Shown here: positions 54,601-64,000 of the stretch, one piece after another
Layout of the letters: every line of letters starts with the position of its first letter
Position numbering within the stretch: position 1 is the stretch's first letter
From: Baylisascaris procyonis
Lineage: Eukaryota > Nematoda > Chromadorea > Rhabditida > Ascarididae
Length of the DNA: 64,000 nt
Assembly (NCBI GenBank): GCA_037389465.1
Contig: JAZARR010000221.1
Span: 1,528,501-1,592,500 of the forward strand
Reading direction: 5' to 3'
Position numbers and translations under genes: made by a program
The notes under the pieces: generated by a model
Told to the model about the DNA's origin: nothing
Database searches by the model: none
Seen by the model: only the letters and a program-made list of their open reading frames with translations

Positions 54601-57600
54601 TTTGCAATCAGCTGATTTTCCTCTCTCTCGACGTAAACACGGCGTAAAGCATCCAACCTTTCAAGAGACATCTCCAAGCGAACATCCTCATGCGCCTCAC
54701 ATATGAACGTCTGCAAAGTTCACTTAGTCAGAACAGTTTGCAGCATATTTCGAGAGTACAACCATGAGCAGCCCCTGATCAGAAAAGACACGATAAGACA
54801 AACCCTACGTTGGATTCCATTCAAAAAGTACAAACAAAGCAGCATACCCTCTTGAGCGCTCACTTCACGTTTTATACATTTGCCTACTGCATGTGTATTC
54901 CAGCGCAAGCAAATGTTTCTCACCATTCAATAATACTCCTTTCGGCAAATACAATTTCGCCCGCTAAAAAGACAATAAGACAACGTTTCTTAATTACTAA
55001 CGAAACGAATGAATCAATAAAGTAGCGCACCTTATCCTTCATGAAACGACCTTTGGTCTGTGTGGCACATGGCAAATGGAAGTGAGTATCACAGTTGAGT
55101 TTATAGCATCGAATTGAAGCACCACTACGCCCGCATAACGAGCAGCTCATTGTTGAAGCGCGGCGCAATGCTTCCTCCACATTGCTCAACGCACCGCTTG
55201 AACTTTCATATACCTGCAAAACCACAACGGGATAAAATTAGGCCGTAATTAGAAGGTAATCAGAGATGTAGCTGGAAGACTCGAGTATGCCGTAGATCTG
55301 AATACTTCCACCTGCTTTCCTCAGACACTACTTAAAATTTGAATGGTTGAACGTTGCCTCCCTCCTTCGTTCTTCATTTATGGTCATGAGTGTAAGTAGC
55401 ATAAGACCTCAGGTAAAAACCCCAAAGATTAAATATTCCAGGACTGTCAAGAGGATTTCATTGAGAAGGGAAGTTTGATTGCAGTCCGAGCTACTTTTGC
55501 CTTCAGAACTTTTCGAAAAGGCACACAGACTACAAATAACGTCCCATGTAAAGATAAACGATTTTCATAAGTTTCACCATCAAGGTGGAAGAGACATTAC
55601 TCAGAGTTGGAGGTGGAGGATTGCATGGTGGTCGGTGTCATTCCACCACTAAAATCTGTGAAGGGAATTTGGAAAGGCGGAGTAGCCAGAAGAAAAGTTT
55701 TAAACTAGTGGCGTATTCCAATGTGGCATCATAGTCCTGGGTTGGTTAGATTATTCCGGCTTATGCAAAAGGCCATAAAAACATATGCAGCTAACCTCTT
55801 GAGACCATATCAAACAATTGACATGCACCCAGACGTTCGCATCTGCATTGATGAGTCTACCACAAACATTGACATCACCATCGCCCCAGCCTCCGCACAA
55901 TACACACGAACGCGTATCGTCGGCACGCGTTACGCCACGAGTACGCTCCAGTGACTGAAGTTGTGCAGCCATATGTTTCTGAAAGCGGCAGTGTATATGC
56001 ACACATACCATATTTCCTTAAACAACTATCACAACTCCTGCAGTTGGAGATGGCATTTATGAGAGGGCGCTTACAGAAAAGTTCCCAATTCCATGCGCAA
56101 AACGAGTGAATTCAACAAATGTATCTTCAAATAAGCCTAATGCGATATACTTTCACGTAACTCGAAAGCATTTCAGCTGGTTACTAATGTAAAATAGGCT
56201 ATCTTATATAGAAACTTTTGTGTTACTATAACAATAGGTCAAGTATGATACAGTTACCATGAACACAACAAACGTTTCACACTTCGTCGATGGCTGACTA
56301 AGCGAACGAGTGTACAAATGCTCCGAAAACAACGCTTATGCTTAACAGTGTCGGCTTAATAGACAGGAATCGATGAGTTCACCAAATTTTCGAGGACATC
56401 AGGAAAATCATGGATCGACGAAAGAATATGGAAAGGGCGTCTTCAAGCAGTTCCACATTTAAAGTAACAAGCATTTTTGAAACATTGTAAGAATGCACAG
56501 CAACAGATCACGCTCTAAATACTGCAAGGAATGTATGCGTACCTGTCGAACTTGCGAGGTTAATCTGTGGAAACTTTCAATAAGTGCCGCATCGCACTGC
56601 ATCCACATATGGCCCTTCCATTTCTTTTCGAAATTCCTCTGAGATGACGAATCGTTCAACATTGAGAGCTCCTTCACGTGGATCACCTTAAAGATTGCTA
56701 GTAGTGCTAGAGACGAACATGGTGGTGACAATCAACAATCAACTCATCGGAACTTAGCTCAGCTGACAGAATATATCGATAAACGCAGCTGCCCATGCTT
56801 CCCCTTCCCCATCTGTAAATTGCACTGTCATATGAAAAAAATGTTGCTCGTCCTCCACATCATTTAGCACAACAGATCGTTTCATATACAACCATTTTAT
56901 ATTTACTTTTATCGCTCTTCTTAAACGGCTACTTATTTACGTGAATTACAACATTATTTATTGTAAATACGACGCTCTTCAAGTGAACAAAATCATACTT
57001 ATAATCAACAGCGTATAACCTCGAATAAAACCATAATGGTTTCTAGATTTCTGTGGCTGCACTCATAAAAGGTCATTTCTGTTTCTAAAACCTTAATGCC
57101 TATAAAAGAAGTATATAAGCTTCATAGGCGTGGATAAACATTACTGAATTTTGCGAACGGAAAAGATAGAATTTATTGCGGATAGAGCTTTGATCGAAAG
57201 AAGGCCATTTATTTTCCAAGAGTTTAGGTAATGTGGGGCTCAATGGAGCGAGGATTTACTAAGTGGAAAGATAATTTATTTGAGGTTTTACAATAGTCCA
57301 AATATGTCTACCTTCTCTTTCAACAAGCACGAGAAAGGGAAATCGAATCAAGTCGACCAGTTTCTGCATAAACTTTTGACCTAAATGAAACCTAAAACGT
57401 TTAGTGATCCCTCCTAGTGACAGCCATGTGGCAATAATTTTTCGTTTGATAAAATATGTTCAATATCTAATATTCTAATTACAAATACAATGTATCAGCA
57501 GCACGTCAACAAAGACTACAAGCAAATAACATGCCTATACGATAGGTGTGAAGTACTGCGAAAATGAAGATTAAACGCAACATAATTAATTATACCTAAC

Positions 57601-60600
57601 TATAACTCTAATTATACCCCCTTATATAAAACGCGATAAGCGTATTAAATAAGGTGAAATATTTCCGGTAAACTCCAACAAGTTTGGCATTTACCCCAAA
57701 AAGACTTCGTTGCTCGCTTTGAAATTTATATTTAAAGCTTCTGAGCACTCAAATTCAAGAAATCTCACTTCATAAAAAACAAATACACTCCCAGTTTGCT
57801 AGTGATCGAGCCTCTATAAATGGAATAAAAATGACCAATAGAATTTTCACCTGAAGCTGATTCCGTGAATCAGAATCCAAAACTGCGAACCGTGGATCGA
57901 GCACTGTCGAGCATACGTCAGCACTTCCCATATGAGGCGTACTTATTGACTCTGACTTCAACTAAAATCCTTTCCATTACGTTAATTTTTGTGTACGTAT
58001 TATAGTGAATAAATCAGAACAAATGCTTCCATTCAAGAATGCACATTAGTAAGCATGTAAGGGCAAATCAGAGCGAAAACCTGACTCCTGTCTACCGTAA
58101 GTGCTCATCAATACCCGGAAGGCTTGAAGAGAGTGAAGCGGGTCCTTCACCTAAGGATCCCCTGTAAGTTGCTTTGACCCCACCGCCCCTGGCTGTTCTT
58201 TTAGGTCAAAGACACTCTCATAAATAGACGTTAAGGCATGTATAGGTACCCAATCTTGTACGTGGACCTGCGAAAGCCCTCGAACAAGTTTCTTGAACAA
58301 AGCCCTTGAACGAAAGCACACTGAGTCCTCTTGAACAAGAAATCGCAATCATGAGGACAGGGGAGGAGGAAAGCAACTTCCTAGAGGGAAAGAGTAATGC
58401 ACAAACTATTTTAAAGAAATCTACTAACTACACTTTCAAGAATTCATTTAACGAGCAAAGTACAGCACCAAGCATAGCAAAACATTTAAAATACCAAAAC
58501 CCGTTGATTCGCAGCTGTTTTTGAATATTCGAAAGACAGTGTATACGGAAGCAAATACCAACAAATAAAAAGGGACCTACTGTCCATCATATCATATACG
58601 TTAATTTAAACCATCCCCTCCTCCATTCAATTTCTACTTAGAGTGTCCAATAAGAAACAACACAAATAACAACGAAAGCAAATCAAATCACCTTGCCAAG
58701 ATGCAGGCATTTTGCAAAGTTATCCGCACTGATTTGTCGCAATTTTGCCATTGTTGCCTCATCGACAAATCTCTCAGCACGCTACAATAATTGATCCTTG
58801 AATTATTCAGTCTAATAAAGAAATCATTCAAGTTATGAAGGCCACAACTCATAAAAACGTATGAAGGAATTAACAATTCAAATGGGTAGCTTAAAAAATA
58901 AATGTTTCTTCCCTAACAAGGACTAAAATTTTGCGCTGCAATCACTGATGGTCAAAGTGTGCAACCCATCGATATTGCGCCGTATTGTTAAAACCGACAC
59001 GATAAAAGCGTGGGTTTTACCAATCAACTACCGCCGAGAGAGAATGAAACGGATCTGAACGCAGCAAATGATGCCTCATCGCCGTATCGGCTGCTTTTCG
59101 AATATTCCATAAAAGTGGACGTGCCTCCGTTCATTCATCCCCACATACGAGACGTTAGCTACTTTAAAATCACCGTGTCATCGCTGCCTATCAATCCTAG
59201 AATATAAGACGCAAGCAAAATGCCCATTATTTTATAATGCCGCTGACCCATTAAAAACCCAGTTCAAAATCAATCATAGTCCTTCAAAAACTCAATCACA
59301 CCGTCCTTTTCTTTTCCTCCAAATTCCCTCGACTATTTCGAAGAGAATGCAGCTGTGGATAAAACAGTTCAGAAAATGCAATGTTTTTATCATTTACTAT
59401 CGAAGTTCACGAAAGGTGTGTTATCATCTAATATACTATACTATACTATTCGGCGCAACAACTGTAAACCGTAACTACTGTTTGCATTAACATCCCGTTC
59501 CATTCTTATCCTCGCTTCCCCTCGCAGCTCGTAACAACAAACTGTGGGAGGTAGGAAACAAAACAAGCGAAAAAAGTTGGTAGATAAAGCTTCTAGAATG
59601 TGAAAAATAGCGAAATTTCAGCTTGAGACAATGCAATATTGGGAAAGCTAGAGCTATGAGTAGAGGAAAAACATCAACAACATACGGTGAGGTCATCTGG
59701 AGATAATGCCACTTTAGTATTCGCAACGAAATTGTAATAACAGGCCATCGAGCAAAATAGAACCTCCTCGTCCTTCTATAATCAAATACCAATCAATCAT
59801 GCTTATTTCAAAAATATTCAGAAGCCATTTTTTGTGAGAGTTGTCAACTTTGGGGAATGAAAATTGAGAGGAATTAGAGAAACAACTGTAATCACCATAA
59901 CCCACTCAAACGAGATCTTATTTGCTTGAAAGATGAATTAGTGAACCGGCAGGTCACACTTCATAAGAGTGCAATGCGCACTGCAGTGGTGATGGCTCAT
60001 CGCAAAATTACGGCTTATCAGCGAGTCTACAACCACTGCATCACAACGTCTATTCCTCTGTGTGCAACCGTTCGCCTAGCACTTCTAAAAAGGAAACTTC
60101 CACCTCACAAACACTGTTCAAGAGCATATGCAAGTCAGCTGCCATACACATTGTTGTGGTGAACGACCGCGCTACGACTTAATTTGCATAAATCACCCTC
60201 AGTGATATCTGTTCTTCTCTGTTCTATTATATTGTGACTTTTCTCTGGTTGTCTGCGTTTTCCAACCCGTTCGCTGTTATATGCGTTGACTCTGATATAT
60301 TGGTGGTTTTTCGTGTTCCTCAGTTCAGTGAACTGGTTCAGTTACCCGGTGCGGTTTGGTGCACCGTTTCAGTCAGTCGACAATAAACTTTCAACTGCTC
60401 GCATCGTCCGCACGGCAGCAACACAACACGCATATTATAGAGGAAAAGTTGAACCTCATTCTGTGGGATAATTGCAAGCTGCTTAGCCGGTTGCCTTATT
60501 ATCGGCTCTTCCATTAGCACTCCACAGTGGCGACAAGACTGCAACTCTTCGCGAGTAAACTCCTCCGTTTTTATTCCCTCCAGTGATTCCGCTAGAATAT

Positions 60601-62570
60601 ACGAAAATTAAAAACATTTCAAATGAATATAAAAGTGAAAAAAATTTGCATCCACCAACGGAATCACTAGCTCACGGTGCATTTGAAAATTATGCGATGA
60701 TGGCTGGATATATTTCATCCCATACAATTAACAGCGTCCTCTTCCACACCACCTCCTACCCCTTGCCGAATGGATTATGCATATGAGGAAAATCGCAAAT
60801 TTTTTCGTGATAACCACTCCTCTAAATTAATAGATCATTTCAGAAAGAGGAAGACACTACAAAAATCATACAATAATAGATCGTTGACCAATATTTTCTT
60901 TCGTACTGAAGAGGAGGGAGGTACAAAAAAATGAAACAGGTGAAATTTTTAAATGTCATAAATCGTAAAAGCAGAAAACCTACGATGCGCAATTTCTGGG
61001 GTTTGTGGTGGCGTATCAAGTTGATATTCGGGTTTGGTACTGACATTGAGGAGTGTCATAAGTCGGTCGAATGTTAACGCTGGATTGAACTCTCCTTCGC
61101 CACCCTCTACTATCAAACTCACCATCAATTCCCTTTTCAGCTCTTTCTTCTGTAACAAAGTCAGCACTGAATAACACATTATCATAAATATACATAAATA
61201 ACAACAATCAAAATTTATTTCAGATACTATAGTAGTGATGCATTTCAATTATTTACAGATCTGCTCAAACAATTCCAGTAGAAAAGATAAAAATCACTAA
61301 ATGTGTGAAGGGAAATTCACTGGCAGGTCTCGAATACTTTTCTGCCTATTGTCAAATGCAATACGTGCTCTCTTCCCTCACTGTTCCTAGGAGCGGTATC
61401 GGTAAAGAAAATATAAACAACGGATGCTTGAGTAGTATGTTAAATTTACGAACAAGCATCGCATAAATCCCATTTATTTTCAGCAAACATTTTCCATTGT
61501 CCACTGGTCTGACATAAAACAGACACTTTCAACGTAACAGTTCTTTATAAGATGATGACCAAATATATCGAGCATTTGAAAATGGAAGAGACGCATTCCC
61601 CTGACTCGCCCGTCCTTGGTTCCGGCCAGGATGCCCTTTCTAAAAAGGGTGCTAAACGATACGCCAGTACTTCTAATTATAAAAGAGCGAAAACAAATAA
61701 AAACAATCATTGAAAAAGATCATCGCCTACTTTGAAGAAGGATGACCTGTGAGGAGGTTGTGGTGCAACAGTATCTGGAATTCGTGATAAGGTCCTCAAA
61801 GGTGGTGATCGAGAACGCCGCTCAACAGAGAGCGCTTCCAGTTTCGTGCATGACCTCTCCAACTCATACTCTTCCCTCCACGAATATACCGGCGATCCAC
61901 AACGTGCTCTAAAAACAAATTTTATTTATCAAAAAAAAAAAAAAAACATTTACTAAAAATATATACAGCGCCGAAATAACGGGAAAGCCACAAGATTCTA
62001 AAGAAGTAGTGGTAAAAGAGTCGGAGGGGGAGGGAAGATGCATTTCCCTTATCAGTTAAAAAACTTCAGATTACAGAGCTAAGCCCATTAATAAACGCGA
62101 ATCTGTGCTTAAAAAAGAGTCCGCATAAAAATCTTTTCGTACTAAATAACACTTGAGCGCTATGCACGGTGGGATTACAGGTGAAATTGAGTTGACATTC
62201 AGCGTACGATGGCCGAAGGCTTTATCTAATCTGCCTTGCAATCGCCCTTCGCGCAACGGCAAGAAAAGTATGCAGGTTAATTTCACCTAATAACTTTAAC
62301 AACGCTCAATTAACTTCCCCTACTCTTGTTAGAATAGAACCCTTTCGAACAATCAATCCCATTGTTTACGTTCACTGGGAAACAACTGAAAACACTGGAA
62401 TCGTCCCCTAATACCAAATTTATCGATTGGGCGATAAAATGATGTACGAGTGAGCCCTTCGATGTAGACCGCTGAGTGAATATGCATTTGATCACCCCAG
62501 CTGATGTTATTCTGAGAGTGAACCTGATGCCGACTGCACTGACACTCGGTGCGGAAAGATGCCCTAATCG
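48789..62570 (-). CDS. set-16: KMT2C/D-type histone H3K4 methyltransferase, C-terminal part (19 exons)
   Basis: Exons, 5' to 3': 62570-62396, 61908-61731, 61639-61534, 61166-60984, 60591-60346, 59090-59032, 58781-58692, 58267-58184, 57961-57851, 56686-56543, 55978-55796, 55213-55031, 54710-54477, 53931-53781, 52801-52662, 52290-52074, 51650-51364, 50152-49925 and 48881-48789 (TGA). All phases agree, giving about 1,029 residues. In order there is a Cys/His motif (SCRHCGVLMEEP), a conserved KKWKGHMW box, an extended PHD finger, FYRN, FYRC, SET and post-SET. This matches the C-terminal layout of MLL3/MLL4. The enzyme methylates H3K4 at enhancers in the COMPASS-like complex, in the nucleus. Exons from FYRN to the stop are near certain; those upstream of 56.7 kb rest on splice signals and phase. 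The N-terminus, with further PHD fingers in the family, lies outside the window or was not found. Confidence 0.88.
52074..54710 (-). CDS. set-16: FYRN-FYRC exons of set-16
   Basis: Exon 54710-54477 carries RVYVEREENQLIAKLFQ and the FYRN signature RVGTLIFHHIGQLLP. Exon 53931-53781 continues IGYSVTRIFWSPFNASERM. Exon 52801-52662 encodes AAWNRILTAADQAREKAG and LFPSHTSGEALFGLTESAV. Exon 52290-52074 completes FYRC with LPGVDQLVTYTFKHG and LPLAVNPSGCARCEP. FYRN and FYRC pair into one fold in this family. The GCARCEP segment corresponds to the WDR5-binding Win motif (usually GCARSEP); the key arginine is kept and the serine is replaced by cysteine. Confidence 0.92.
55031..55978 (-). CDS. set-16: Extended PHD finger exons of set-16
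   Basis: Exon 55978-55796 encodes RSCVLCGGWGDGDVNVCGRL and ANVWVHVNCLIWSQE. Exon 55213-55031 follows with VYESSSGALSNVEEALRRA, SCSLCGRSGASIRCYKLNCD and HFHLPCATQTKGRFMKDK. The Cys/His spacing and the SGALSNVEEALRR linker match the ePHD found just before FYRN in KMT2C and KMT2D, a histone-tail reader. Confidence 0.9.
60346..60591 (-). CDS. set-16: set-16 exon with Cys/His motif
   Basis: An 82-codon exon with acceptor TATATTCTAG|CGGAATC and donor CACCGG|GTAACT. It contains QSCRHCGVLMEEPIIRQPAK, reminiscent of the Cys pair that precedes the KMT2C/D ePHD, and a later CGRCEQLKVYC. Phase fits the exons on both sides. Confidence 0.65.
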
Positions 62571-63522
62571 CTGTCAAATGCATTCAGGTGGGAGGCACCA
62601 CCGCGCCAATTCGGGGCCTCTAAACAGATTATCCCGAAGGCTCTCGAAGCAATGCACATGTCAGAGAAGATGCATTCGACAATGTATGAGTAATTCCTTA
62701 CCCAGACTACCTAAAAAAGGGAAAGAAGAGAAGATGGGAGGGAAGTAATACAAAAGTGAACAATCCTACAAAGTGAGCTGCAATGAGGTGGTAAGCAAAT
62801 ACTGGAAAGACTTTAAAATTTCAGGAATTGGGATAGAAGTTGGAAGAAAACGCAGAAATCTTGGCGTCTGCAGATGCTCGTGACTGCTGATTGCTCAAAT
62901 GCCATTTTTAGCAAGTTCGCAGCTCATATCCTAACTTCATTACACAAAAGTGACCCTCCTGCACTCAACAATTGACAACCACATATTTCAGTAAAACAAT
63001 AAGATAGGAACGTTTTTTTTTCAAAGGAGCGAGAAAGGGCGAGGCACTCATAAACAAAATTGCATTATCGGGTACGCTTTTATAAAAATATCCGATTGCA
63101 GCAATATAAAAATCCATACCAATCAGTAAATTCCTTCTGAGTCATTAATAACAATTCATAAACAAAACGAAATCCAAGATGTGTGTATACATCAAGAGCC
63201 ACAATGACCAGCCAGCTCTTCTTCGTTCGCTACTTGTGCAAAAATACTGTATAATCTTCAAACGGTACGCAAAAATTGTTCTTATTAACAAAAGTTTGCT
63301 GAAAGAAGAGAGATAACGGCTCTTCGACCGTTCGAAAGGGTTTTCGAGGACCAGTAGACACCCACTGATTCCCTCCTTCTCACCAAAATCATTAGACCCT
63401 CAGAGGTCAAATATTTTTATGTCAAGAGTTACTACCCACATGTGTGAACTCTCCTCATTTACATGCTACAGCAGATGAGAGTAAAGCACATTCTACAAAT
63501 GTGGATTAAATAAAAGACGAAC

Positions 63523-63728
63523 TGGTAGAGTGCAGCCATGCTGACTTCTCCAATAAACGTGTTCATTGACGGGTACAATGTTTCTTCATCGACCGGACAC
63601 TCGAACATACGCGTATAGTAGTCGCGCATAAATACCAAACGCATGTCGCCCACTCGATTGCCCACTATCGATGGTTTATCTGCAGTCATAGGCTTCAACA
63701 GCTCAACCAGCTTGATGAAAACCACAGT
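63523..63728 (-). CDS. Internal exon of an unidentified protein
   Basis: Acceptor GAGTATAG|ACTGTG and donor TACCA|GTTCGTC bound 68 codons plus two bases of protein-like sequence, including FIKLVELLKPMTADKPSIVG and MRLVFMRDYYTRMFECPVDE. The next exon could be the stretch after TATACAG at about 63250 (IFAQVANEEELAG). I do not recognise the family. It may be more N-terminal set-16, since phase can be made to fit, or the 3' part of an upstream gene. Confidence 0.5.
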
Positions 63729-63940
63729 CTATACTCATCCAAGAAGAAAGGAAGCTTCATTCACAGCGGAAGAAATTCATTGAAGAAGTCTGAACGCGTG
63801 AAGACAGAATGAAGAAAATCTCTTAAGCGAATGAAAGTGACCACACTATTCTCGTCTACTGCTGACATCAAAACTGACATAGCATTAAATTAAAAATTAA
63901 CCACTATTTTAAGTGAAGACAGAAAAATTTATAAAACTAC

Positions 63941-64000
63941 CAGTTCTGTCGGGTAAGTCAGTAAGTCCGCAAGCTGCAAACGACGATCGGTCGATACGCG
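63941..64000 (-). CDS. Exon cut by the window edge, same unidentified protein
   Basis: Twenty codons from the window edge to a donor GAACTG|GTAGTT, reading RVSTDRRLQLADLLTYPTEL. It is in phase 0 with the 63728-63523 exon, the intron being 212 bp. It begins outside the window. Confidence 0.45.

Noticed and set aside
59174..59196. 23-base candidate micro-exon of set-16
   Set aside because: The phase fits, but the exon at 59090-59032 also fits, is longer and has better sequence, so it was preferred.

Overview
The window is eukaryotic and almost certainly from a nematode. Its genes are broken into short exons by AG-ended introns of the nematode type (short TTTCAG or TTTTAG acceptors with little pyrimidine tract). 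One locus encodes a spliced-leader RNA whose leader differs from canonical SL1 at a single base. The two recognised genes are homologues of C. elegans set-16 and smi-1. The DNA is AT-rich with long intergenic stretches and several mobile-element remnants, so the genome is not compact. No bacterial, organellar or viral genes were seen.

Layout, left to right. 1-8.7 kb: no gene recognised, but an intact solo LTR at 2548-3032 with a 5-bp target duplication. 8.77-16.46 kb (+): a five-exon gene, assembled here from splice signals, for a 182-residue single-pass membrane protein with a Pro/Gln/Tyr-rich tail. 16.5-21.3 kb: no gene seen. 21.3-29.3 kb: a visibly GC-richer mosaic of diverged repeats, many perfect short hairpins, a 5'-truncated RTE-type LINE inserted into one repeat copy, an SL RNA-like locus at 28.6-28.7 kb and a weaker SL-like locus at 21.7-21.8 kb. 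30.7-31.7 kb (+): a frameshifted CR1/Jockey-like LINE remnant. 34.38-34.72 kb: a possible second solo LTR.

35.13-46.65 kb (-): a complete five-exon Gemin2 (smi-1) gene of 261 residues, an SMN-complex subunit that acts in spliceosomal snRNP assembly. Its first intron of about 7 kb is filled by a 5.9-kb minisatellite of about 141 copies of a 42-bp unit with higher-order repeats. 48.79-62.57 kb (-): the C-terminal part, about 1,030 codons, of a KMT2C/D-type histone H3K4 methyltransferase (set-16). It carries a Cys/His motif, an extended PHD finger, FYRN, FYRC, SET and post-SET domains, and all 19 exons join in consistent phase. 63.5-64.0 kb (-): two further exons of unknown identity, either more of set-16 or an upstream gene.

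set-16 and Gemin2 lie head to tail on the minus strand, about 2.1 kb apart. An SL RNA locus and a likely trans-splice acceptor just before the Gemin2 start codon fit trans-splicing in this organism. Exon models were built by eye from splice motifs, phase continuity and remembered family motifs. Nothing was aligned or searched.
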